Below, piece by piece: positions 36,077 to 44,276 of a DNA stretch of 64,000 nt. Numbering within the stretch: the stretch's first letter is position 1; every line of letters begins with the position of its first letter. Position numbers and translations under genes: made by a program. The DNA is taken from NCBI GenBank assembly GCA_040217155.1, contig JAVJNS010000007.1, positions 146,282 to 210,281 of the forward strand. Reading direction: 5' to 3'. The stretch is from Pelagibius sp040217155 (GTDB lineage: Bacteria; Pseudomonadota; Alphaproteobacteria; Kiloniellales; Kiloniellaceae). The notes beneath the pieces were generated by a model. The model made no database searches. It was not told where the DNA came from and saw only the letters and a list, made by a program, of their open reading frames with translations.

Positions 36077-36838
36077 CTATCCAAGCCGCAGCAGGCGCCT
36101 CAATGCCGAGCGGTAGCGCGCCGGCGCCGCTTTCCAGAGGAAGGGGAGCAAGGTGATCGACCCGAGCAAAAGAACCGTCAAACCGATGCGGCGTAGATCG
36201 CCGGAGGCCAGTTCATCGCCGAAATGCGCCAACATGAAGCTCGCTGGAATGATGCCCAGCAACGTGGCCACCGCGAAGCGCCAGGTCTTGAGCGGCGTGA
36301 GACCGGCGGCGTAGCTGATGAAGTCAAACGATAGGAACGGCATCATTCGGGTCACGAAAACGACCGCCATCAAAGCGTTCTGGGAGGCGATAAAGCGGTG
36401 CAGGATTCCGCTGGAGGCGGGCGCACCAAGCCAGGGCTTGAGCGCGTCATAGCCGATGAGGCGGGCAATGCCGAAGGCGATCAAAGCGCCGGCCTCGGAG
36501 CCGGCGGCGACATAGACGGTGCCCCAGAAATGGCCGTAAGCCGCACCGGCGGCGAGCGCAATCGGCGCGCTCGGTATCGGACTCATCACAATGGCGGCGG
36601 TCATCAAGCCGATGATCAGGACCGGGCCGGCCGGGCCGAGTTGACCCACTGCCTGCTCGAGGGCGCCGGCTTCGAACAGGCGGTCCAGCATGCCGCTTCG
36701 CCACAACACCAGATAGGTCGCGAGAAGGACGGCAAGCACCGCCAGCCCCGCCGCGAGGCGCCACGCCGGGACCCTGATCCGACGCGTTCTTGCAGCATCG
36801 TCGTTCTGCTGCCGGGACACCGCTTCGTTGCTCTTCAT
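36077..36838 (-). CDS. TVP38/TMEM64-family membrane protein
   Basis: A 253-residue inner-membrane protein of the DedA/TVP38 (SNARE-associated Golgi) superfamily, with about 5-6 hydrophobic segments. The family core is IPSAPIALAAGAAYGHFWGT, then VFVTRMMPFLSFDFISYAAG. Related proteins act as lipid scramblases or flippases. I use the ATG at 36838; a TTG four codons upstream is possible. A promoter TTGGGG-N17-TATATC lies about 75 bp upstream. Confidence 0.85.
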   Translation of the reverse strand: MKSNEAVSRQQNDDAARTRRIRVPAWRLAAGLAVLAVLLATYLVLWRSGMLDRLFEAGALEQAVGQLGPAGPVLIIGLMTAAIVMSPIPSAPIALAAGAAYGHFWGTVYVAAGSEAGALIAFGIARLIGYDALKPWLGAPASSGILHRFIASQNALMAVVFVTRMMPFLSFDFISYAAGLTPLKTWRFAVATLLGIIPASFMLAHFGDELASGDLRRIGLTVLLLGSITLLPFLWKAAPARYRSALRRLLRLG

Positions 36839-36911
36839 TTGCTCAGGCAATGCCGATCACAAGGTTGGGTTTGCCGCGGATGGTTTCGGCCGAGCCTGTC
36901 TAGGCTCGCAG

Positions 36912-36940
36912 GATATATGATAGCGGCCGGGCCGCCCCAA
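36912..36940 (-). promoter_or_regulatory. Predicted promoter for the TVP38-family gene
   Basis: On the minus strand: TTGGGG, 17-base spacer, TATATC, about 75 bp upstream of the gene. The spacer and flanks (GC-rich, CGGCC repeats) resemble the xsc promoter. Confidence 0.5.
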
Positions 36941-37009
36941 AAGGGCCAGAAGATTCGCCGCGATGGCGTCAGCGGCGGCGGCGGTCGCAGCGGCCCGCCC
37001 CAAACGCAA

Positions 37010-37044
37010 ACAAGGCCCGACGCTTGAGCGTAAGGCCTTGTTTT
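37010..37044. terminator. tRNA-Met terminator, retained at the island border
   Basis: A hairpin with outer stem CAAGGC/GCCTTG and inner stem ACGCT/AGCGT, flanked by TTTT on the plus strand and by a TTTG-rich stretch on the minus strand. It begins 4 bp beyond the CCA end of the tRNA-Met fragment, so it is probably the terminator of the original tRNA gene and marks native chromosome. Confidence 0.7.
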
Positions 37045-37047
37045 CAT

Positions 37048-37097
37048 TGGTAGCGGGGGAGGGACTTGAACCCCCGACACGCGGATTATGATTCCGC
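37048..37097 (-). pseudogene. 3' half of tRNA-Met(CAU); likely attachment site of the island
   Basis: On the minus strand the sequence gives a perfect anticodon stem-loop (GCGGA, loop ATCATAA with anticodon CAU, TCCGC), a variable loop GTGTC, the T-arm GGGGGTTCAAGTCCCTC, the acceptor 3' strand CCCCGCT and the encoded CCA. This is the 3' part of alphaproteobacterial elongator tRNA-Met. The sequence before the anticodon stem (37098 onward) does not form a D-arm or acceptor 5' strand, so the gene is incomplete. That is the classic scar left when a tyrosine integrase inserts into the 3' half of a tRNA gene; the integrase lies 1.2 kb away. The intact copy should be at the other island end, outside the window. 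Confidence 0.85.
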
Positions 37098-37351
37098 AAA
37101 ATCAGTCTCTTAGTGCGGTAAATGGTACATCTATTCACATATATACTTATTTGTTACAGCCGATCACCCTTTGCTGCCTTCGCCCCAAGACCAACAAGTA
37201 GCCGCACCATACCCATCAAGCCCTTGAGAAATCCAAGACACATCAATGGTCGTTAGGCGAACGGAACGTGGTATCTTTAAAAAGAGTGGGTGCGTGGGGC
37301 ATGCACTGCCATAAAGAATCCGTGTGGTTTGTTGGCTGAGTGCCCGCGCTC
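37098..37351. other. Island left border, no gene seen
   Basis: 254 bp between the tRNA fragment and the DUF4365 gene. AT content rises sharply here compared with the chromosome to the left. I see no reading frame with a ribosome site. Integrase arm sites could lie here but none was identified. Confidence 0.4.
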
Positions 37352-38275
37352 CTACTCACCGAATTTTTTAAGTCCAATCATGTTGCGCCTGCGCCGCGGT
37401 TCATAGACCGTGTGAAAGCTATAGCTTGCGACACCAGTTTGATCCTGCCTTCTCCGAAGCACCACTTTAACGACAGAGGAGGCCCGAAACGGGAAACTTA
37501 CTACTGCGCTCAGGTAAACATATTCTATAGGGTCCCCTTTCTTTGGGACCACCTCTATCAAGTCGCCCTCCGTGGCGGTTTCAATAATGCGACGCACTGC
37601 ACCCAGCAGGTGGAAGGACTGAAGTTGTGTTAGCCTTGGCCTTTTGTAGCGAGTGATGTGGTGCCACCCTTCACGAGTAAAGTGTACATGCCGCGATGAT
37701 CCCTTAAAAAACACTTGGGAGCGCTGCGTCTGCCGATAGTACTTTCGAGCGGCAGTTTGAATATGCTCGCGTTCTATCAAATAAGGGAAATCTGAGGCCC
37801 GCGTAGCAACTTCTCTCAGCATCATGTCCAAATGGACCGTCCCGCAGAGTTCAGCCATTTTCCTCCGCGAGTTGGCGTTAAAGTGGTTCTCGCTCGGCAC
37901 CTTAATTTGTGTGTTGGTGAATGCTCGCTGGTCTCGCAAGTTAACCCAGCACGCTCTTAGAGTTGTCGGTTCAACATGAACAAGGATAGCGGCTCCAACT
38001 ACGCGCCTCCACCGCTCCATGTTCATCTTGAGGCGCTCCGATTTGACAGGAACCACCACGTAACCTGACTGGTTGGGGCTGGCTTTCGTGCATTTCACTT
38101 GTACGAATATGATCTGCCCAGTTGGTCCTCCTCCACTCTCAAGGAAAATCAAGCCATCTACACCATCATCATTAACGCTGTCTATTTGCTGCCAGCGTGC
38201 ACCCCAATCGCGCAGCACAATACCTTCGACGACATTGACACCAACTTGCCCCCGCCGTTGCTTTTCTAAGCTCAT
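37352..38275 (-). CDS. DUF4365-domain protein, PD-(D/E)xK nuclease-like
   Basis: A 307-residue protein. The N-terminal region fits DUF4365, with a nuclease-like core: WQQIDSVNDDGVDGLIFLES followed by IIFVQVKCTKA, giving D...(Q)xK of the PD-(D/E)xK fold. The C-terminal 150 residues are basic and unrecognised. DUF4365 proteins are often found in mobile and defence islands (family knowledge). It lies just upstream of the border and 46 bp downstream of the integrase on the same strand, so the two may be cotranscribed. Confidence 0.7.
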   Translation of the reverse strand: MSLEKQRRGQVGVNVVEGIVLRDWGARWQQIDSVNDDGVDGLIFLESGGGPTGQIIFVQVKCTKASPNQSGYVVVPVKSERLKMNMERWRRVVGAAILVHVEPTTLRACWVNLRDQRAFTNTQIKVPSENHFNANSRRKMAELCGTVHLDMMLREVATRASDFPYLIEREHIQTAARKYYRQTQRSQVFFKGSSRHVHFTREGWHHITRYKRPRLTQLQSFHLLGAVRRIIETATEGDLIEVVPKKGDPIEYVYLSAVVSFPFRASSVVKVVLRRRQDQTGVASYSFHTVYEPRRRRNMIGLKKFGE

Positions 38276-38321
38276 AAGACAATTGACCTTCTCAGCAATT
38301 CCTTGAAAGCCCGGTTGAAAT

Positions 38322-39266
38322 CTAAGCAGCCATCAGGTCACGCTCGACCTTCTCCATCAGCGCCACATCTGCCTCTGCATCGTGGAACAGGTGCCCGTAG
38401 ACATCAAACGTCATGTTGATCGACGAGTGCCCGAGGATCGTCTGAATCTTCTTGGGCGACCAGCCCTGCTCTATGAAGAGCGATGCCGCGACGTGTCTGA
38501 GCCCGTGGATGCTGAACCGCGGCTTCCCCTCCCCGTCCACGATCTCGCACTTGACCATCAGCGGCTTGAAGATGCGGTGATAGAAGTTCGCATGCCCCTC
38601 AGGGTTCCCCTTCCCGTTCGGGAAGACCAGGCCGAGCGCTCCCTCTGGACAAACCTTCTTCCACTCGGTCAGCGTCTCCTTGACCATCGGGGTCATGGGG
38701 ATGTCGCGTCGCCCGGCACGGCTCTTGGGAGCCCCCATCTCGTTCCAGCGGTCCGCTCGCTGACGGATTCGGATGATACCTTTTTCCAGATCGACGTTCT
38801 CCCAGGCCAACCCACGCAGCTCCGATGAGCGCATCCCGGTGAAGATCGCCGTCACGATGATCGGCTTGTGCTTCGCCGGCACCTTCGTCAGCAGGAGTTT
38901 TATCTCGGCCTTGGTCGGGATCACCTTCTCCTCCTCATGGCGGCGGCCGCGGGGGAGCTTCACGTCGCGGGCGTAGTTGTGCGCTATCCAGTCTCTTTCA
39001 AGCGCGACCTGAAGAATGCTACGCAGGCTGGCGAGAACCTTCTTGGTCATTGATTTGGAGTTGGCATCAAGCATTTCGTAGACGAAGTCTTGGATGGCTG
39101 CTCGGGTCAGGTCTTTGAGCAGCAGACCACCAATCTTCGGCTCAACGTGGTGCTTGAAGTGGCCCGTGTAAGAGCGAAGCGTCGCTCGTTCCAACCCATA
39201 TGCCTTACAGCGCTTCAACCAGAGTTCAGCGGCTCTTGAGATCGTAGCATCAACACTCGACGACAT
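38322..39266 (-). CDS. Tyrosine-type site-specific integrase
   Basis: A 314-residue phage/ICE-type recombinase. The N-terminal SAM-like core-binding domain spans residues 8-95 and the catalytic domain 115-310. All active-site residues are visible: R146 (TGMRSSELRG), K181, H254 and R257 (HGLRH), H280 (LGHSS) and Y290 (FDVYGHLF). RBS AGGA lies 7 bases before the ATG. Situated 1.2 kb from the truncated tRNA-Met, it is the natural agent of island integration and probably excision. Confidence 0.93.
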   Translation of the reverse strand: MSSSVDATISRAAELWLKRCKAYGLERATLRSYTGHFKHHVEPKIGGLLLKDLTRAAIQDFVYEMLDANSKSMTKKVLASLRSILQVALERDWIAHNYARDVKLPRGRRHEEEKVIPTKAEIKLLLTKVPAKHKPIIVTAIFTGMRSSELRGLAWENVDLEKGIIRIRQRADRWNEMGAPKSRAGRRDIPMTPMVKETLTEWKKVCPEGALGLVFPNGKGNPEGHANFYHRIFKPLMVKCEIVDGEGKPRFSIHGLRHVAASLFIEQGWSPKKIQTILGHSSINMTFDVYGHLFHDAEADVALMEKVERDLMAA

Positions 39267-39701
39267 ATTAAATTCCTGATTTTATTGTATAATATCTAAT
39301 ATAGCGTTACGAGCTTGGGCTGTCGGGTACTTTCCCATGAGGAACGGTCGAGCACGAAAAAGTCAAAGTAAGTCCAATGTAAGTCCAACCTGTTTTTGCA
39401 TTTTTCTATCGCCCATGAACTAACACCCTGATCGGAGATGCGCTGAGTTGTGGGGCCCAACTTTTCCTTGTGTCGCTTCCGAGGAGGGAGAATGCGGCCG
39501 GAAAGTAGTGACCACTGAAATGAAGCTACTTGGCTTTCACATAACTGGGGTGTTCAATTTTTTATGTATTTGATATTGTAAATAGAATCAGATTTTTGGA
39601 AGTTTCTCTTCGGCTTGGCGTCAGGAGTAAATCCTGATTGCTATATTCAATGGTGACAGCGCCTCCGATACCACCGCCAACCTCAAGGAACCCATCCGGC
39701 A
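39267..39701. promoter_or_regulatory. AT-rich integrase upstream region with tandem 10-bp repeats
   Basis: 435 bp between the divergent integrase and the unknown gene at 39702. It contains a tandem direct repeat GTAAGTCCAA at 39368-39377 and 39379-39388, which may be a binding site for an excisionase or regulator. AT-rich stretches near 39270-39305 (TATAATATCTAATATAG) supply possible -10 elements for the integrase. No gene is supported. Confidence 0.45.
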
Positions 39702-40811
39702 ATGCCTCTATTTGATGACTGCTCTCCTGCTGAGGACTCCCAACCGGCGTCCCTGCTAATTCTATCCCAAGGTCAAGCATACAAGCCGAAGATTGCAAAG
39801 GTCGACGTTTCTCCTGAGCTTCACGGATCAGTGTTGAAGTTCCGCGATGCGGTACGTACCAGCCTTGCTATCAAGTCCGGGTATCTACGCATTGAAGCTG
39901 ATCTAATGGACCAGAAATGGTTCGACTACCGCTTCATGACGCCTGCCGAAGCGACTCAAGTGTTTATCTATGCCTATGAGCGCATCAGAGATGAAATGAA
40001 CAAGCGCCACATCGGCGCTGGGTCTATCAAGCTCTTTCCACGATACATATGGCAGATGCCAGACAAGCTGAGATCGGGCTTCTGGTCCGCCCGCCAGCAG
40101 GCCGATGCACTTGGTATGAAGTATGATCAGTTTGTCAGATACACCATGGGTTACTGGTTTGATAGTGGACAGTGCGGCACAAAGAAGCTTCGTATGCCGC
40201 TACCGAATCAGCTATTTCGCACGGCCGCTCTCCGTTCCGCCGAGGAGAGATGGGACACCCACATTCGTGAAGTCCGCCTGGAGTACAGCACGCTGCCGCA
40301 GTACAGGGTCGAAGAATATGCGGGTCTGCCAGCCCAAGATGCTCACAAGGCGTGGCTGATCACACGGCTCAGAATGCGATCTCCGAGCAATCGATCTTAC
40401 GGATTGGCGGAGTTTGTGTTCAGTGAGAGATTGTTGTCAGAGGAAGATGTCGTAGTGGTCTTCGGTCCGGTTGAACTGGAAAATGCTCGAAAGGTCGCCA
40501 AATCCTCAGGATCGCCAGCTCTATCAGATGAGGATTTCAGCCTTTTTCCTGGATGCTACGGAATGCCAGGAGTCAAATCCGATATTTGTGATTCCTGCAT
40601 CCAACAAAGATACTGCGGAAAGGACGCCAAGAGAGTTTCCGAGGCAGTTGCCAATCTGTCAGCAGCGTTCGAGTCGGCGGATGAGCGAAAGCGCCGATTG
40701 GCGAGGGAGCGAAAGCGCAAGGAGCGTGCGCGAAAGGGTAAGTCTACGACTACGGTGAGTGCATCCATAACCTTGGGTACAAGCTTCTTACTCCCGGCAC
40801 ATCTTTCTTAG
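39702..40811 (+). CDS. Unknown island protein with four-cysteine cluster
   Basis: A 369-residue protein I do not recognise. The body (residues 40-260) is mixed alpha/beta with aromatic-rich patches (WFDYRFMTPAEATQVFIYAY, LFPRYIWQMPDKLRSGFWSA). Near residues 295-318 it has C-x10-C-x2-C-x5-C (CYGMPG...DICDSCIQQRYC), a spacing like the Fe-S cysteines of Cas4/AddB-type nucleases or a zinc knuckle. The C-terminus (330-352) is strongly basic. AAGGAAC precedes the ATG. A 94-bp inverted-repeat/iteron region follows 51 bp after the stop, so a DNA-binding or replication-linked role is possible but unproven. Confidence 0.6.
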   Translation: MPLFDDCSPAEDSQPASLLILSQGQAYKPKIAKVDVSPELHGSVLKFRDAVRTSLAIKSGYLRIEADLMDQKWFDYRFMTPAEATQVFIYAYERIRDEMNKRHIGAGSIKLFPRYIWQMPDKLRSGFWSARQQADALGMKYDQFVRYTMGYWFDSGQCGTKKLRMPLPNQLFRTAALRSAEERWDTHIREVRLEYSTLPQYRVEEYAGLPAQDAHKAWLITRLRMRSPSNRSYGLAEFVFSERLLSEEDVVVVFGPVELENARKVAKSSGSPALSDEDFSLFPGCYGMPGVKSDICDSCIQQRYCGKDAKRVSEAVANLSAAFESADERKRRLARERKRKERARKGKSTTTVSASITLGTSFLLPAHLS

Positions 40812-40861
40812 GAAAGGCTACTGAACTCCGCAGGGTATCTTGGCGCCGCCGCCTATTTCTT

Positions 40862-40954
40862 AACGTGTCACGCTTTCCTTATTTATAAGAGTGTAAGTGT
40901 ATAAGTGTACAAGTGTTCAAAGGTTATAAAGAAAAAAGGAAGACGTGACACGTT
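40862..40954. repeat. Inverted repeat enclosing four AGTGT iterons
   Basis: 19-bp arms starting AACGTGTCACG (40862-40880) and inverted at 40936-40954 match at 17 of 19 positions. The 55-base interior is AT-rich and contains four AGTGT units at 40890, 40896, 40904 and 40912 (spacing 6, 8, 8). Could be a replication or regulatory origin of the element, or a large terminator after the gene at 39702. Confidence 0.65.
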
Positions 40955-40955
40955 T

Positions 40956-41717
40956 ACGATTTCCTCCAGATTCCGCGGGGTGGAGAAGCCTGTGCCAGCC
41001 TCAGAACTCAAACCCTTTGGCCGGGAGGAGGCTGCGGATGGAATGCGACGCCAACAGAACCCGGAGCCTACTGCCCAATCCCGTTCAGCCCTCCCCCTGT
41101 AAGCTTTGGGTCTGATTCTTGCCCGTTCTCTTGATCATCTCTTGCTCTCTTCAGAGCTATCGCAAACGATCGCACCCCTCTCTGCGGAGTATCCTATGAG
41201 ATGCGTTCAGAATCATTTCCCTGGGTCCTCGTAGGGTAGCAGTCAAAGAGGCTCAAATTACGATCACGGATGTTCTCAGAGCCTCTATGGGCATATCCGG
41301 TGATTGGTCGCTCGCTTGATATGTGGTGACGCCTCATTCGATGGAACATTTGCCGTCAGTCGAACGGTGAAAAGAACGTAAGGTGCAACAGCACCCCTTC
41401 CATCAATTCAAAAGACCGGACAAATTCAGGCTTATACGACCGGCCCAGTGGGAACCGGCCCCTGCCTCTCATCGCTGACCATCGTGAACCCGCGCTCCCT
41501 CCGGGCTACGTGTGAGGCCGGCCTGACAGGACCTGGTCTGACAACCCCCACCCGGAGCGATAACGTTCCTTCCCCAGGGTCAACTTCGTTGACGTTCAGT
41601 TGGCCTCAAAGTCTTTGCAAATCGGGAACTTCGATCCATGGGCCGAATCGATCCAAGCTTTTCACATGACTATCTCTCGTGGAAGCTATCCCCTCCTGCC
41701 TCCAGCCGCCTGGGATG
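40956..41717. other. Gene-poor island stretch
   Basis: About 760 bp without a credible gene. Short frames exist but have no ribosome sites, and rare-looking composition suggests decayed sequence. A small hairpin AGGTGC-AACA-GCACC occurs near 41381. It leads into the repeated element at 41718-41852. Confidence 0.4.
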
Positions 41718-41852
41718 CGAACCGCTCAGAAGCTCTGACAGAGTCAATCGTATGCTTCAGGTGGGTGGAGCCAACCGGCCCAAGATCGCGCTGCCAGAGC
41801 GTCTGAGCGCCGCCACGGGGTATGTATTCTCCAGGGTAGCACCCGCCCCTCC
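41718..41852 (-). repeat. Conserved non-coding element type 2, copy A
   Basis: About 135 bp that matches 43256-43390 in the same orientation. Shared blocks are CTCAGAAGCTCTGACAGA (itself a TCAGA/TCTGA hairpin), CCCAARATCGCGCT, CAGAGC...CTGAG, and a GC-rich CCAGGG end. It lies 70 bp beyond the stop of a decayed copy of the PD-(D/E)xK gene, just as copy B lies 71 bp beyond the intact gene. Given on the minus strand because that is the direction of the adjoining gene. Confidence 0.65.
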
Positions 41853-41921
41853 AACGAGCTTCGGGACGACCCCTCCGCCAAGCCGACTATGCGTCGATTC
41901 GTGGAGCTTGCCGCATCAACC

Positions 41922-42108
41922 CTATTGACCAAACCGATCTTTCACAGCGGACACATGCCTTCGGATTTCAGCAATCTCACTCGTTTCCCATGAGGCCAAC
42001 AGCTTCCTATAAAAGCACACCCGGAAGTCGACCTCGTCGCCGGCCACCAGCTCGGCAAACTGATCGATCTCAGATCGGTGGGCTTTGTATGCCGTCTCCG
42101 GGATCGCC
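41922..42108 (-). pseudogene. C-terminal remnant of a PD-(D/E)xK gene paralogous to 43461-44228
   Basis: On the minus strand this reads IPETAYKAHRSEIDQF, then AELVAGDEVDFRV and RRHVSAVKDRFGQ before a stop at 41922. It aligns without gaps of note to the last ~60 residues of the intact gene (PIPETACKNHRAEIERF...LVAGDEVGFRAC...RRHTIAVRERFAL). Upstream homology stops at about 42108, so only the 3' end survives. Confidence 0.8.
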
Positions 42109-42246
42109 TAATCTTCTGTTAGCAACGCGCCTGACACGGCAAGCACTCAAGCGGGCTCATTATTGACGAGGCTCAGCGGCGCCTAGCCTGACGCCGGGCC
42201 ACCTTCTGCGCCGCGGCCTTCAGAGCACCGCCGGGAAACAGCCGCT

Positions 42247-42633
42247 TTACCTGAGGCAGTCGTCGTTGCCGGCGTTGTTGTCCAGGCGTTGGGCGGTATC
42301 GATCAGTCCCTGGTCGTCGATGAGCTGCAGGTTGCCGGTATTTCGCACGATCCTATACTTATCCCCCGAGGGGCTGTCGACATTTTCGAAAACACCGCCT
42401 TCTGCCTCCCGCAGCTCCGACACCAGAGACCCACCATCGAAAAAATCCGAATGTAGCTCGACCGCACCTGAATTGGTAACGACGATCTTAAGCACGGCGT
42501 TCATTTCCTTGCCCGACGGCAACATCTGCCAGCACCAGCGGCTCAGAACGGTGTCCGCCTGCGCACCCTCCGGTACCAGACCCGCCGAAAGGGCTATCGC
42601 GATTGCACAGGCCGCCAAAGTCGATCGCTTCAT
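42247..42633 (-). CDS. Small secreted protein of unknown function
   Basis: A 128-residue protein with a signal peptide (MKRSTLAACAIAIALSAGLV, cleavage near GAQAD). Two Cys (SRWCWQM and NDDCLR) could form a disulfide. The start at 42633 is set by GGGAGGGGAAAA upstream; the longer reading frame extends 45 unsupported residues. No family recognised. Confidence 0.72.
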   Translation of the reverse strand: MKRSTLAACAIAIALSAGLVPEGAQADTVLSRWCWQMLPSGKEMNAVLKIVVTNSGAVELHSDFFDGGSLVSELREAEGGVFENVDSPSGDKYRIVRNTGNLQLIDDQGLIDTAQRLDNNAGNDDCLR

Positions 42634-42787
42634 TTTTCCCTCCCCTCCAACAACCGGTCGTCGCCTCCGAAGATTGTAGGGAATCGGCCGGGAGTGTCCA
42701 CAACTCCAGGCGCGCAGCGCCACACAACAGCATCCATTCTGTGTCGCCGAACTGAAGGTCTTGTACAATATACATGATCGGACCTAG

Positions 42788-43000
42788 GGAGTATCCATTC
42801 GCCTAGACCGCCATCGCTCAAGTCTCTTTGACTCTTTGCCTGAGCCGAGGGTGATCTGCCTTGCCCATGCGGAGCCCATTGAAGCCAACCCCATTTTCAG
42901 CGCGTTGAAGAGTCGAGAAATCCTGGCCGCGGGGGTAGATAGCCACCCGCCTGAATTCTCAACGTACGAGGAGCAAAACGATCCTAGCGAGAACATTTAA
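42788..43000 (+). pseudogene. Possible gene remnant
   Basis: An open stretch of about 70 codons without a start, ending at TAA 42998. It reads plausibly as protein (SLPEPRVICLAHAEPIEANP, EFSTYEEQNDPSENI) and is acidic, unlike the shadow frame opposite. No family is recognised. Could be chance. Confidence 0.25.
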
Positions 43001-43255
43001 TTCACAAGGTGGCCCAACCCACCTGTTGGTAGTCGAGGCTCCTGCTCTCCGGCATCGGCTACCGAACAAAACCCGATGCAAGAATGACAAATCTCTATCT
43101 AGGAGTTTGACGCGAGCCTATACAACAAATTGCACGCTCCATCTTCGTCGCTCCGTCAGACTGGCCTTGCGCGACACTTCCCCGTCCGGCTCTCCGAAGC
43201 CCCTTGAGGCCCAGACAGATGCCGAGCGGCCCATGATCGAGCCCATCCATCAGGA

Positions 43256-43390
43256 CGAACTGCTCAGAAGCTCTGACAGAAGCAGTCGGTCAATCAGGTC
43301 CCATGGGAGTAGGCCGAGCCCAAATCGCGCTATCAGAGCTGCTGAGAGGCTTGGTGGGCGTATCTACACCAGGGCGTCGCCCTCCTGGTG
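43256..43390 (-). repeat. Conserved non-coding element type 2, copy B
   Basis: Partner of 41718-41852. Same blocks in the same order and spacing, including CTCAGAAGCTCTGACAGA. Near its left end in gene orientation it forms a CACCAGG/CCTGGTG hairpin (43367-43390). It lies 70 bp 3' of the PD-(D/E)xK stop and could be a 3' UTR structure or separate small RNA. Confidence 0.65.
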
Positions 43391-43460
43391 GGTCTAGCCT
43401 GAAGCGATCCAACTGCTTTGCCGACTGTTTCCTTTGGTCAGGCCACTTACCAGGGCGATC

Positions 43461-44228
43461 TTATAGAGCAAACCGCTCCCGCACGGCGATGGTATGCCTT
43501 CGGACATCGTCCCCGCCAACCTCCGACCACTCGGCCAACAGCTCCCTATAAGAACAGGCCCGAAACCCGACCTCGTCGCCGGCCACCAGCTTGGCGAAAC
43601 GCTCGATCTCGGCCCGGTGATTTTTGCACGCCGTCTCCGGGATCGGTCGTCCGTCCGGCCAGCGCTCCGGCTCCGCGAAGAGGTAGTATAAGATGGGCCG
43701 CTTGCCCTGCCTCTGGCCTTCTCGTTGCACCGCAGTCCGAAGTCCAAAGGCGTGCTTGACGAGCTGGGTCGCGTCCAGGTGCTCGAACTTGAGTCGGCCT
43801 TCTTGCAGATCGTTCCGAACTTGCTCGAAACTATTCATTCGATCACCCCAAACGGGGCGCCAGTAGGTCTTCGAGAATTCCGGCTCCTTTTTGGCACGGA
43901 AAGTTTCATAGCGCTTTGATTCTATGCCAACCAGGTCATCCTTGGTATCAACCAGGACATCGAGCCAAGGGTGCAGCCCGCCTCGCCAAGGAAATCGGAG
44001 TTGCGCTTCAAGCTGCACGCTCTCCACATGCCAATCCCGACCCTCCAAGCCAGGCAGCGGCGGCAAGTCGGACCGACTATTAAGAAATATTCCAAAAGTA
44101 TTGGCCACGAGAGCCGCGGATGACTCTGGGCTGGCGAACTTCCCACTTTCGATCTCATTGCCGGGGGCGTTCTCGTATACAGCTCGGATCAGGTCCTCAG
44201 GAAGCCCAGGAAGAAACAGCTCGCCCAT
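43461..44228 (-). CDS. PD-(D/E)xK nuclease-like protein
   Basis: A 255-residue protein with a probable restriction-endonuclease-like core: GNEIESGKFASPESS (helix with acidic residue), D90 in HPWLDVLVDT and E103-x-K105 in VGIESKRYE. The C-terminal half (residues 120-255) is unrecognised. Start at 44228 is supported by GGGAG 8-9 bases upstream; a GTG three codons earlier is possible. It follows the SLOG (DUF2493) gene after 48 bp on the same strand, probably one operon, and a decayed paralogue lies 1.4 kb to the left. A defence role is inference. Confidence 0.68.
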   Translation of the reverse strand: MGELFLPGLPEDLIRAVYENAPGNEIESGKFASPESSAALVANTFGIFLNSRSDLPPLPGLEGRDWHVESVQLEAQLRFPWRGGLHPWLDVLVDTKDDLVGIESKRYETFRAKKEPEFSKTYWRPVWGDRMNSFEQVRNDLQEGRLKFEHLDATQLVKHAFGLRTAVQREGQRQGKRPILYYLFAEPERWPDGRPIPETACKNHRAEIERFAKLVAGDEVGFRACSYRELLAEWSEVGGDDVRRHTIAVRERFAL

Positions 44229-44276
44229 CGGTTCCACTCCCTTTGCATCGAGTACGCTATCGCGAAAGTTTCACGA

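Noticed and set aside
37048..37130. Intact tRNA-Met
   Set aside because: No D-arm, and the sequence before the anticodon stem cannot pair with the 3' acceptor strand; only the 3' half is present.
41448..41932. Overlapping short frames of 60-96 codons
   Set aside because: No ribosome sites, several frames overlap, and the stretch contains the repeated non-coding element.
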